Origin: G965220305 sp965220305
GTDB lineage: Bacteria > Chloroflexota > Dehalococcoidia > Lucifugimonadales > UBA3495
Assembly: GCA_965220305.1 (NCBI GenBank)
Contig: OZ244817.1
Location: forward strand, 3,224,001-3,288,000
Length of the DNA: 64,000 nt
Direction of reading: 5' to 3'
Of the stretch, positions 35,514 to 43,588 are shown piece by piece. Each line of letters begins with the position of its first letter. Position 1 is the first letter of the stretch. The notes under the pieces were generated by a model. The model did no database searches. It saw only the letters and a program-made list of their open reading frames with translations, and was not told the origin of the DNA. A program made the translations under genes and the position numbers.

Positions 35514-36602
35514 ATGCTTACCAGCGACTTCGACTATGACCTGCCCCAAGAACTAATAGCCCAAACACCTTTCGAGCCCCGGGACGCCTCCAGGCTCATG
35601 GTGCTGCACCGGGATACCGGTCTAAGGGAACACCGGCGCTTCCGGGAGGTTACCGATTTCCTTCGCCCCGGCGACGTGATGGTATTCAACCAGAGTCGCG
35701 TTATTCCGGCCCGCTTGTACGGCAGGCGCAAGGATACCGGGGGCAGGGTTGAACTCCTGCTGCTACGCCGGGAGAGCCCGGGCATCTGGCAGGCCCTGGG
35801 CAAACCTGGCCGTAGGCTGAGGCCGGGAGTCAGCCTCCTGGTGGAATCCCCCAACGGCCCATCGCTGTCCCCGGTTTCGGGTGGGGCCGGAGTCGCCGCC
35901 CAGGAGCGTCGGCCCTTGGAAGTGCGGGTGCTGGCCTCCAACGAAGACGGGATAAAGACGGTGCAGCTCTCCGGCGAAGAGGGGATGGAACGGTTGGGGG
36001 AAGTGCCCCTGCCGCCCTACATTCGGGAGCCCCTGGGCGACCCGGACCGGTACCAGACGGTATATGCCCTCCACCCGGGGAGTGTGGCCGCCCCCACCGC
36101 CGGTTTGCACTTCACTCGGGGGTTGATGGAGCGGATGCAGGAGATGGGCGTCGAGTTGGCCTACGTTACCCTGCACGTGGGCTTGGACACTTTCCGTCCC
36201 GTCCACGGCGAGGACCCTGCCGCCCACCAGATACACACCGAATACTACGAGCTGGACACCGACACCGCAGCGACTTTGGAGGGCGCTCGGCGGTCGGGAC
36301 GGCGAATTATCGCCGTGGGCACCACCTCGGTTCGGGTTCTGGAACAGGTGATCCAGGACGTTGATGTGGAAGGCCGCTCCCAATTGGAGGCCGCCAGCGG
36401 CCAGGCCAGCCTGTTCATCCTGCCCGGACATCGGTTCCGGCTGGTGGACGCCATGATTACCAACTTCCACCTGCCCCGGTCCACCCTGCTGATGCTGGTA
36501 TCGGCCTTTGCCGGTCGAGAGCTTATGTTGGACGCCTATCTCGAAGCCATCCGGCTCCGGTACCGCTTCTACTCCTTCGGGGACGCGATGCTATTGGTTT
36601 AG
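35514..36602 (+). CDS. queA: S-adenosylmethionine:tRNA ribosyltransferase-isomerase
   Basis: Adds the epoxycyclopentane ring during queuosine synthesis, using SAM as ribosyl donor. 362 aa. Marks: FDYDLPQELIAQTPFEPRDASRLMVL, VFNQSRVIPARLYGRR, VYALHPGSVAAPTAGLHFT, THVGLDTF-like TLHVGLDTFRPV and the C-terminal MITNFHLPRSTLLMLVSAFAG. Residues about 105-130 form an extra low-complexity loop. tgt, the partner enzyme, lies separately at 43589-44770. Confidence 0.96.
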   Translation: MLTSDFDYDLPQELIAQTPFEPRDASRLMVLHRDTGLREHRRFREVTDFLRPGDVMVFNQSRVIPARLYGRRKDTGGRVELLLLRRESPGIWQALGKPGRRLRPGVSLLVESPNGPSLSPVSGGAGVAAQERRPLEVRVLASNEDGIKTVQLSGEEGMERLGEVPLPPYIREPLGDPDRYQTVYALHPGSVAAPTAGLHFTRGLMERMQEMGVELAYVTLHVGLDTFRPVHGEDPAAHQIHTEYYELDTDTAATLEGARRSGRRIIAVGTTSVRVLEQVIQDVDVEGRSQLEAASGQASLFILPGHRFRLVDAMITNFHLPRSTLLMLVSAFAGRELMLDAYLEAIRLRYRFYSFGDAMLLV

Positions 36603-36714
36603 CGGCGGCCTCGGTCGCTCCGCTAGCCCGTACCCCAGCCGCCACTTGGCAACCCGGTGGGGCCACCCGGTAATCCGTCACCTTTCGAGGTGGACGAAGG
36701 CGTTGCAGGTCCGG

Positions 36715-36758
36715 CAGGCTCACCGCAAGCGGGTTTCCCAGGACAATCGAAAGACCCT
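36715..36758. repeat. Dispersed 44-bp repeat, copy B
   Basis: 36 of 44 bases match copy A at 8887-8930. It is intergenic between queA and the VOC gene (259-base gap 36603-36861). Confidence 0.75.
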
Positions 36759-36797
36759 GACGCCCCCACCGGCCCGGATGCGCGGGATACCCGTTTG

Positions 36798-36806
36798 TGG
36801 CATAAT
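36798..36806 (+). promoter_or_regulatory. Extended -10 promoter before the VOC gene
   Basis: TG-G-CATAAT at 36798-36806, about 55 bases before ATG 36862. I see no strong -35. Confidence 0.45.
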
Positions 36807-36861
36807 TGGGGCGTCAATCCAAACTGCTATTCATACTTCATGCTGTAGAGAGAGGAGAGCC

Positions 36862-37266
36862 ATGCCCGGCAAGATAAACATCTCACAGATTAACCACGTC
36901 ACCACCATGGTGAAGGATACGGCCAAGGCCATGAAGTTCTACAACGACCTGCTGGGAATCAGGCAGATTCAGAGCCAGGTTGACAACCCGGCGATTACCT
37001 GGCTGCAACTGGAAAACGGGGTTATGGTGCACCTTATCGAGACTCCCGAGGCCCCCGCAAAGCCCGGCAACGTGCATCACGCCTTCCAGGTGGAGGACTT
37101 CGAGGGCACCAAGGAAATTCTCCGGGAGAACGGCTACGAAGTGCTGCGAGAGGGTATCCGCTACGACGGCCAGGCCTTTGCCTTCATCGCAGACCCGGAC
37201 GGCAACAGCGTGGAGTTCTGCACCGGCTCCGGCGCTTATCCCGCCCCGCCCCGGCCCACCTCTTAA
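36862..37266 (+). CDS. VOC-family (glyoxalase/dioxygenase fold) protein
   Basis: 134 aa, a single VOC module of two beta-alpha-beta-beta-beta units. The start is ATG 36862 with GAGGAG 6 bases upstream; upstream open sequence is not coding. Putative metal ligands: His in SQINHVTTMVKD, a Glu near VMVHLIE, His in NVHHAFQVED, Glu in PDGNSVEFC. The pattern resembles methylmalonyl-CoA epimerase and glyoxalase I relatives, but the substrate cannot be named. A two-module VOC gene follows at 37414. Confidence 0.88.
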   Translation: MPGKINISQINHVTTMVKDTAKAMKFYNDLLGIRQIQSQVDNPAITWLQLENGVMVHLIETPEAPAKPGNVHHAFQVEDFEGTKEILRENGYEVLREGIRYDGQAFAFIADPDGNSVEFCTGSGAYPAPPRPTS

Positions 37267-37413
37267 CCAGACCTGGCCCATCGGCCTGCGGAAACGGGGC
37301 CCACCGGAGCGAGGCTACTCCGGCTTCTATTCGGCTGGCCGTGGCTGCCTTGGGGTAGTGTAGGGGTACGTTGCCGTTCCGACCAGTTTCCCGACCAGTT
37401 TAAGGAGCAGACC

Positions 37414-38235
37414 ATGTTCGACAAGATTCAACACATTGGCTACCTGGTGGCCGATCTCGACGCCGCGGTTGACTGGTTCAAGGCCAACTTCGGTGGCGAA
37501 AACGCCGGTGGGAGTAACCTGGGCAGCAGCGTCGCTGTCCCCGGTGGTGGCCGCAATGTCTTCATCCACTTCGGGCAGGTGGAGGCCGAGCTTATCCAGC
37601 CCAACGACACCAGCAGCCTCCCCGAGAATGCCCTGGTGATGCACCACGTCGGCTACGTGGTGTCGGACATTCTCCAGATTATGCCCCAGCTCCAGTCCCG
37701 AGGGTTCCGGTTCGCGGCAGACGCCCCCTTTACCAACGTTCTGGGTCAGCAGGTGCTCTACCTGGACCCAACCACCACCAACGGCGTGCTGATGCACCTG
37801 ACCCAACAGCCCGATTCCCCCAATGCCATCGGCATGGGCCAGGGAGTGGCTATCGACAAAATCGTTCATGCGGGTTATCTGGTCCCCAATTTGGAAGAGG
37901 CCATCGCCTGGTACGAGAAGAACCTGGATGGGGTGCACATCGGCGGCGGCGCTTCCCGGCGGGGTGGCCGAAACGCCTTCGTCAACTTCGGTCAGGTTCA
38001 GGTGGAACTGATAGAGCCGGGCGATCCCGCCTCCCTGGGACAAGACCACAGCATGGACCACGTCGGTTACGTCGTATCCGACATTGGGGCTGGCATTGAT
38101 GAATGCTGCGGTCGGGGGTTCCAGTTCGTCGCCGACGCGGCCAACACCAACTCGGTGGGACAGCAGGTACTGTACTTCGACACCGAGTCCACCCTGGGTT
38201 CGCGGATGCACCTGACCCAGTTGCCGCCGGACTAG
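37414..38235 (+). CDS. Tandem two-module VOC protein
   Basis: 273 aa made of two homologous VOC halves (about 1-135 and 140-273). Paired segments are visible: KIQHIGYLVADLDAAVDWF with KIVHAGYLVPNLEEAIAWY; RNVFIHFGQVEAELIQP with RNAFVNFGQVQVELIEP; HHVGYVVSDI with DHVGYVVSDI; and GQQVLYLDPTTTNGVLMHLTQ with GQQVLYFDTESTLGSRMHLTQ. The degree of matching implies a recent internal duplication. The start has AAGGAG 7 bases upstream. Function unknown; methylmalonyl-CoA epimerase-like. Confidence 0.88.
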   Translation: MFDKIQHIGYLVADLDAAVDWFKANFGGENAGGSNLGSSVAVPGGGRNVFIHFGQVEAELIQPNDTSSLPENALVMHHVGYVVSDILQIMPQLQSRGFRFAADAPFTNVLGQQVLYLDPTTTNGVLMHLTQQPDSPNAIGMGQGVAIDKIVHAGYLVPNLEEAIAWYEKNLDGVHIGGGASRRGGRNAFVNFGQVQVELIEPGDPASLGQDHSMDHVGYVVSDIGAGIDECCGRGFQFVADAANTNSVGQQVLYFDTESTLGSRMHLTQLPPD

Positions 38236-38251
38236 CTGGTAGACCGCCGCC

Positions 38252-38800
38252 TTGGCCCAGCCGCGCAACATTATCCTGGTCGGATTCATGGCTTCGGGAA
38301 AGAGCCACGTCGGTAGGGTCCTGTCCCGTCGCACCGGTTGGCCCCTGGTGGATTCCGACGATGAAATTGTGCGCCGCGCCGGAAAGCCCATCGACCGGAT
38401 TTTCCAGGATGAAGGCGAGGCGGCCTTTCGAGACTTGGAACGGGTCGTAACTGCCCAACTTTGCGGGGGAACGGGCCGCATCATCGCTGCGGGAGGCGGG
38501 GCCTTCGTGGACCCAACCAACCGGGATAGTATGTTGCGCGGGGGCACGGTGTTCTGCCTCAACGCCCGGCCGGAGACCATCCACCGCCGCATAACGGGCG
38601 GGGACCCCAACGCGGCGGCGCGGCCCATGCTCGCCGGGGGCGACCCCTTGGAACGGATTAAAGCCCTGTTGGACCAACGGGCCGCCGCCTACGGGCAGGC
38701 CCACCATTCCATCCAGACCGACGGACTTACCGCGGAGCAGGTGGCGGACTGCGTCCTGGCGTTGATGAGCTCAGAGATTAGAAGTGATGATAGCACATAA
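38252..38800 (+). CDS. aroK: Shikimate kinase
   Basis: Phosphorylates shikimate in aromatic amino acid synthesis. 182 aa from TTG 38252, 16 bases after the VOC gene. Walker A GFMASGKSHVGR, the DSDDEIVRRAG shikimate/Mg site, FRDLERVV, AAGGGAFVDP and the lid Arg region (NAAARPML) are present. In most genomes aroK and aroB are adjacent; here a Fic gene lies between them, and the aroK tail (EIRSDDST) overlaps the Fic start. Confidence 0.94.
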   Translation: MAQPRNIILVGFMASGKSHVGRVLSRRTGWPLVDSDDEIVRRAGKPIDRIFQDEGEAAFRDLERVVTAQLCGGTGRIIAAGGGAFVDPTNRDSMLRGGTVFCLNARPETIHRRITGGDPNAAARPMLAGGDPLERIKALLDQRAAAYGQAHHSIQTDGLTAEQVADCVLALMSSEIRSDDST

Positions 38801-40319
38801 ATGGAAACCAATTCAGCCAGTTGATGCTGCTTTTGAGCAGTACGATTTCAGCGAGATAGATTCACTCCAACAGCAATGGCGGAGTATCAGGCAGCAGCAC
38901 CACGATTCATCCGAAAAAGCTCACGAGTCGTTTCTCGAAAGGCTGGGAAGACGTTGGGCCATCGAAACTGGAATAATTGAGGGCTTATACACCCTCGGCA
39001 GAGGTGTAACGGAAACCCTGATTGAAAAGGGAATAACTGCGGACTTTATAGAACGTGGTGATACTAACAGAGACCCACAAGATTTGGTGCTGGTCCTGAA
39101 AGACCAGGAAGAAGCCATAGAGTTCGTTTATCAATATATCCGGCAGGAACACCCCCTGAAGAGGTCATTCATAAGGCAATTGCATAGTGTCCTCACCCAT
39201 CATCAGGATACTTACTTGGCCATAGACCAGTTCGGAACCAGATTTGACGCTCTCTTGGACAAGGGAGGATTCAAGATACACCCCAATAACCCCACGAGGC
39301 AGGACGGCACTGTTCACGAATACTGCCCGCCGGAGCAGGTTGACAGCGAAATAGACAACCTTCTGTATTTCTACAATGAAATGCAAAAGGAACAGGGTTC
39401 TTTTCATCCACTATTGACGGGCGCCTGGTTGCATCATGCCTTTACCCAGATTCACCCTTTCCAGGACGGCAACGGCAGGGTCGTGCGGGCATTGTTGACT
39501 TGGCATCTGGTTAAGGAACGTTACCTGCCTATTGTTATCTCTCGAGATGACCGGGAGCGGTATATCGAAACCCTGGAGTTAGCCGACAGCGGTGACCTGA
39601 ACCACTTTATCGACCTGATTGTCCAACTGGAAAAGCGCATAATCCTGCAAGCATTGGGTGAGCCGGAACCGGTTGGTCAAGCACGTGTGGTTGATCAGGT
39701 TGTGGACCACATCGTTGAGCAAATCAGGCAGCGCAACCAGGACCGAGCCAACCAGTTGCGCTCGGTTAACGGTGTAGCAGAATATCTGCGCGATGAGATA
39801 GGAAATCAATTGTACCTGCGCGGACAAGATACCAGCAGACGGTTCAGCGAAGCCGGGATGCCTGTGCAGTCTTCCGTGGGTTCTGGTGGGCCGGAGAACC
39901 GAAGGGAGCACTGGTATTCAAGGGAAATCAACCGGACCGCGCACAATGCCAAACATTGGGCAGCATCCAATGAAGCCCGTTATTTCGTCAGGTTGTTGCT
40001 GCTTCCTTCGCCGGAGACGAACACAGAGGCGGCTCTCCAACCCGTACTTCGCTTTGTGGTTTCGTTGCACCACGTGGGGCGAGAACTGTCAGGAGTAATG
40101 GCAGCTACCGCCTTCGCCAGGGTCGAGTCTCCCCATAGCGCCCCGTATGAGGACGAAGAAGGCCTGCTTTCCCCAATAATTCACTTCGAGGATTGTACGA
40201 TCAATCCCTTCACTTTTACTTGGAAATCCGATGCCAAGACTATTTTTCCCGGCTTCGTGCGTTGGACAGAGGAAAGCCTGAGCGTCGCCTTGAGTTGTTG
40301 GAACCAATATTTGACGTGA
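38784..40319 (+). CDS. Fic/DOC AMP-transferase family protein, self-inhibited class
   Basis: 511 aa. The Fic core motif HPFQDGNGRVVR starts at His224. The inhibitory-helix motif (S/T)xxxE(G/N) appears N-terminally as T62-G-I-I-E66-G67, so the protein should be auto-inhibited. The flap lies near GTRFDALLDKGGFKIHP. About 230 C-terminal residues after the Fic domain include a winged-helix-like stretch (VNGVAEYLRDEIGNQ). It probably AMPylates an unknown protein. Base composition is clearly more AT-rich than aroK and aroB on either side, and the start overlaps aroK by 17 bases. This suggests insertion by horizontal transfer. Confidence 0.9.
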   Translation: MMIAHKWKPIQPVDAAFEQYDFSEIDSLQQQWRSIRQQHHDSSEKAHESFLERLGRRWAIETGIIEGLYTLGRGVTETLIEKGITADFIERGDTNRDPQDLVLVLKDQEEAIEFVYQYIRQEHPLKRSFIRQLHSVLTHHQDTYLAIDQFGTRFDALLDKGGFKIHPNNPTRQDGTVHEYCPPEQVDSEIDNLLYFYNEMQKEQGSFHPLLTGAWLHHAFTQIHPFQDGNGRVVRALLTWHLVKERYLPIVISRDDRERYIETLELADSGDLNHFIDLIVQLEKRIILQALGEPEPVGQARVVDQVVDHIVEQIRQRNQDRANQLRSVNGVAEYLRDEIGNQLYLRGQDTSRRFSEAGMPVQSSVGSGGPENRREHWYSREINRTAHNAKHWAASNEARYFVRLLLLPSPETNTEAALQPVLRFVVSLHHVGRELSGVMAATAFARVESPHSAPYEDEEGLLSPIIHFEDCTINPFTFTWKSDAKTIFPGFVRWTEESLSVALSCWNQYLT

Positions 40320-40366
40320 ACTCAGCCATAAGTATCAAGCCTACTTCACTTGATGGGAGCATTCAA

Positions 40367-41482
40367 ATGACCAACGCAGCAAACACCGACCCATACCTAG
40401 CCGCAACTGTTCAGCACTCGGAAGGAAGCTACCCGGTAATCGCTGGTTGGGGCGTTTTGGAGAATTTGGGCGAGCGACTTCTGGACCTGGGGGTCAAGAG
40501 TCCGGCCTACATAATCACCGACGAAAACGTCATGCGGCCCTACGGAAGGATGGCCCAAATCGCCCTTCAGAAAGCCGGCATCGCCGCCCACTGTTTCATC
40601 ATCCCGCCGGGCGAGCCGAGCAAGAACTTTCAATTGGCCCAGGCCATCTACGAGTGGCTCATCAGTCTACGAATCGAGCGGGGTCAGGCTATTATCGCCG
40701 TGGGCGGCGGCGTTGTTGGCGACCTGGCCGGATTTGTGGCGGCCACGGTGCTCCGGGGCGTCCCCTTCGTCCAGGTGCCCACCAGCATGGCGGCAATGGT
40801 CGACGCATCCATCGGCGGCAAGGTGGCGGTCAACCTTCCCCAGGCCAAGAATATGGTCGGCGCTTTCTACCAGCCCCGGGCGGTGCTGGCCGACGTTCAA
40901 GCGCTGTCCACCCTGGGCCAGAGGGAATTGTCCGAGGGTTGGGCCGAGGCCATCAAGCACGGGCTCATCCTGGATGCCAACCTGTTCGATGTTTTTGAGG
41001 AACACGCCGAGGCACTCATGGCGGTGGACCCAGAGATTTCTACGGAAGTCATCCGGCGCAGCATGGCCATCAAGGCGGAAGTGGTGAGCCAGGACGAGCG
41101 GGAAACCCTGGGCATACGCATTCTGCTCAACTATGGCCATACCATAGGTCACGCCCTGGAATCCTCCACCGAATACGGACAGTTCATGCACGGCGAGGGA
41201 GTATCCGTCGGTATGATGGGTGCGGCCCGCATGGCCCAGCGCATGGGCATGATTCCCGAGGAAGTGGTTGAGCGGCAGCGCAGCTTGCTGGAACGGTTCA
41301 AACTGCCGATAAGAGCCAATGGTGTTCCCGTAGAGAGTATCAGGCAGGCCATGGCGCTGGACAAAAAAGTGCAGTCGGGGATCAATCGGTGGGTGATGCT
41401 GGAAGACGTGGGAAAGGCTGTGGTGCGCCAGGACGTGCCCTGGGAACTGGTGGAGGAGACCCTGGAAGAGTTGGTAGGTTAG
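40367..41482 (+). CDS. aroB: 3-dehydroquinate synthase
   Basis: Converts DAHP to dehydroquinate (NAD+, Zn). 371 aa from ATG 40367; the frame is open from 40193 inside the Fic gene, but those residues are unrelated. Marks: YIITDENVMRPYG, PPGEPSKNFQLAQ, AVGGGVVGDLAGFVAATVLRG, VQVPTSMAAMVDASIGGKV, EAIKHGLILD with zinc ligands, and LLNYGHTIGHALES. It completes the aro pair interrupted by Fic. Confidence 0.97.
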   Translation: MTNAANTDPYLAATVQHSEGSYPVIAGWGVLENLGERLLDLGVKSPAYIITDENVMRPYGRMAQIALQKAGIAAHCFIIPPGEPSKNFQLAQAIYEWLISLRIERGQAIIAVGGGVVGDLAGFVAATVLRGVPFVQVPTSMAAMVDASIGGKVAVNLPQAKNMVGAFYQPRAVLADVQALSTLGQRELSEGWAEAIKHGLILDANLFDVFEEHAEALMAVDPEISTEVIRRSMAIKAEVVSQDERETLGIRILLNYGHTIGHALESSTEYGQFMHGEGVSVGMMGAARMAQRMGMIPEEVVERQRSLLERFKLPIRANGVPVESIRQAMALDKKVQSGINRWVMLEDVGKAVVRQDVPWELVEETLEELVG

Positions 41483-41510
41483 CCGCTCCCAGCTCCCGGT
41501 AAAGCCCGCG

Positions 41511-42068
41511 CTAACGCTTGGTCGGCGCCGGGTGGTTCATCCCCTTGGTGAGTCGGTCTAACAAGTATTCGGCTTCGCGGGGCTCCCGAAGCTCGATTAC
41601 CTCCAGGTGGGGGAAGTCGTGGCCCTCCAGGGCCTTGCGGTATTCCCGCCGGCGCCGTCGGTAGGTGGTGATTACCCAGAGTAATATGGATTCCCTGCTG
41701 AGGAAGGAGTGTCGGAAGGTCTCCCGGTTGCCGGAGAACAGCTCTTCCTTCCGCATTACCCGCAGCGCCGTCCGGCGGAAGGCGCGCCAGAACACCGCGA
41801 GGAAAGGATAGTTAAGCCAGATTATGGTGGTTGCCCGGCTCCAAACAATATCCCTCCCGACGCTGTAGTTGCCGTCCACCACCCAGCCTTCCCCTTCCAC
41901 TGCTTTTTCCACCAACTGCCGAAACTCCTCTGGCGAGCGGGGCTCCCAGTCGGGCTTCCAGTGGATGGCGTCCAACTCTATGTGGGGTACGCCCAGAATC
42001 GGGGAAAGGCGTCTTGCCAAGGTGGTCTTGCCCGAGCAGCTTGTTCCTACGACCACCACCCGTTTCAT
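41511..42068 (-). CDS. Adenylate kinase-like P-loop protein (FlaR/topology-modulation type)
   Basis: 185 aa from ATG 42068. Walker A is VVVGTSCSGKTTLARRL; LGVPHIELDAIHWKPDW and GWVVDGNYSVGRDIVW are the acceptor-side hallmarks of the small 'topology modulation' kinases. The C-terminus is basic (TYRRRRREYRKALEG). The family has no firmly established substrate. The frame is open to 42164, but the P-loop begins right after the ATG chosen. Confidence 0.85.
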   Translation of the reverse strand: MKRVVVVGTSCSGKTTLARRLSPILGVPHIELDAIHWKPDWEPRSPEEFRQLVEKAVEGEGWVVDGNYSVGRDIVWSRATTIIWLNYPFLAVFWRAFRRTALRVMRKEELFSGNRETFRHSFLSRESILLWVITTYRRRRREYRKALEGHDFPHLEVIELREPREAEYLLDRLTKGMNHPAPTKR

Positions 42069-42102
42069 AAGTCCAAACATGGCAATATTCCGGCACGCCG
42101 CA

Positions 42103-43161
42103 TCACATCTTAACTTTCTGGGACACTGACCTGTTCCGGGAGGCCCGAACCAGCAGCACGGCAATCACCAGGCACATGGCCCCGGAAACCCCCAACAGCG
42201 TCACCGAGGCGACACCGCCCAGGAAGCCCAGGCCGGGAACGCTCTCGGCCATCTGCTTCAGGGCCACGGCAACGCCGCCGCACAGCACCGTTACGCCAAA
42301 CAGCACCCTTATCCGTCCCGGGTCCACGAACCTGGTGGCGGTAGCCCCAAGCTGCGCCCCCGCCGAGGCTGCCGCCAGCATGATTATCGCCATCAACAGG
42401 TCTACGTGGTTGCTCAGGGCGTAAATGAAGGTGCCCACGGAGCCGGTTATGATTATCTGAAACAGGTCCGTGCCGATTGCCACAGTGGTGGGAATGCCCA
42501 GCATATATACCAGCAGCGGCATGAGAATGAATCCGCCGCCCGCTCCCAGCAGTCCGGCCATAAAGCCCACGCCGAAACCGATGCCAAAAGGAATGAAAAC
42601 GGAGATGCTTTGGATTTCGGACATGGTTAAAGAAACCCGGGTGGGAACGTTCCCGACTCCCGGCAGGCCGATGGAATGGGGAGGTATTCGCAGCGACTGG
42701 ACCCGCCGGGCCAGGCTGGCGGTGGAAACAACGTCACCCGACCCGCCCAGCCGATGCCGGACCTTGAAATAGTCGTAAACTATGAACCCTCCCAGGGCTC
42801 CCAGGAAAATGACGTAGACGTACCTGATGACCGGGCCGATGATGCCTGCCGCTTCCAGGGCCACGTTTAGCCGTTCCGCCAGAATCTCGCCGGGAACCGT
42901 GCCGCAGACCATCAGCATACCCAGCTTGAAGTCCACATGCCCCAACTCTCGATGCTTGAGCATGTTGATTATGGAGGAACCCATTACCAGGGTCAGCCCG
43001 GTGCCCACGGCGAAGATGGGGGGTACCCCGAAGACCAACAGCCCTCCGGTTATCAAGAACCCGCCGCCCACGCCGAAGAACCCGCCCAGAGTGCCAACTA
43101 TCAGGCCCAGCAGCACCAGCAACACCGGGTCCACGGTTACGCCCGCGTTGGGAAATAGCAT
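42103..43161 (-). CDS. Sulfite exporter TauE/SafE-family permease
   Basis: 352 aa, eight or so TM helices in two repeats. The hallmark GGFFGVGGGFLITGGLLVFG sits in the first half and GLLGAGGGFILMPLLVYMLG in the second. An extended hydrophilic loop of about 60 residues lies between them. Members export or import sulfite, sulfoacetate or other organosulfur anions; the substrate is not readable here. The start is ATG 43161, right after the stop of a small membrane ORF (43164-43277). Confidence 0.88.
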   Translation of the reverse strand: MLFPNAGVTVDPVLLVLLGLIVGTLGGFFGVGGGFLITGGLLVFGVPPIFAVGTGLTLVMGSSIINMLKHRELGHVDFKLGMLMVCGTVPGEILAERLNVALEAAGIIGPVIRYVYVIFLGALGGFIVYDYFKVRHRLGGSGDVVSTASLARRVQSLRIPPHSIGLPGVGNVPTRVSLTMSEIQSISVFIPFGIGFGVGFMAGLLGAGGGFILMPLLVYMLGIPTTVAIGTDLFQIIITGSVGTFIYALSNHVDLLMAIIMLAAASAGAQLGATATRFVDPGRIRVLFGVTVLCGGVAVALKQMAESVPGLGFLGGVASVTLLGVSGAMCLVIAVLLVRASRNRSVSQKVKM

Positions 43162-43163
43162 GG

Positions 43164-43277
43164 CTAGCCCCGTCCGCCCGCTCGGCGGCGACTCTTGGTC
43201 CAAGTTGAAAATACCCACCGCAGCAGCAGTTCCCAAAACAGGTAGAGCACCAACCCGGTGGTTGCCACCACTCCCAT
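43164..43277 (-). CDS. Small single-helix membrane protein upstream of the TauE permease
   Basis: 37-residue ORF, ATG 43277 to TAG 43164, ending 2 bases before the permease ATG. It reads as one hydrophobic helix (VVATTGLVLYLFWELLLRW) followed by a basic end (TKSRRRAGG), the pattern of a small inner-membrane protein. Its ATG overlaps the TGA of another tiny ORF at 43277-43348. Either both are coupled mini-genes, or they are one gene carrying a frameshift. Confidence 0.45.
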   Translation of the reverse strand: MGVVATTGLVLYLFWELLLRWVFSTWTKSRRRAGGRG

Positions 43278-43348
43278 CACCACAGGGCCCAGACCAGGGG
43301 CAACTGGCTGCTGAGGATTTTGAGAAATTCAACCAGGGCATCGTACAT
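43277..43348 (-). CDS. Tiny upstream ORF (23 aa) coupled to the small membrane ORF
   Basis: ATG 43348 to TGA 43277, encoding MYDALVEFLKILSSQLPLVW plus three residues. It is amphipathic and overlaps the following ATG as TGATG. It could be the N-terminus of the 43164-43277 protein separated by a frameshift near 43280, since a one-phase join gives a sensible small membrane protein. Confidence 0.3.
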   Translation of the reverse strand: MYDALVEFLKILSSQLPLVWALW

Positions 43349-43588
43349 GGGGTGGTTGTGGCCTCCCGGAAGGGGGCAGAGTGTTGGCGATAAGCGTGGA
43401 TGTCCCGGGTCTAGCTTAAATCGCCTTGCGTTGGGCTCAACGGAAAGGATACCATACCGTCTGACAAGGGGGGATGGTCATTCCTGCTGCTTCATGGCGA
43501 TCCAGAAGGAGCGGGCTCCCCCACTGCCGCTATCGTCCCAATACCGGACCGCTTCGGCTATCTGAAGAGACCCAACCGACAGGCTAAT

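Noticed and set aside
36508..36861. N-terminal extension of the VOC gene to 36508
   Set aside because: The extension overlaps the end of queA in another frame and contains the dispersed repeat. A strong ribosome-binding site precedes ATG 36862.
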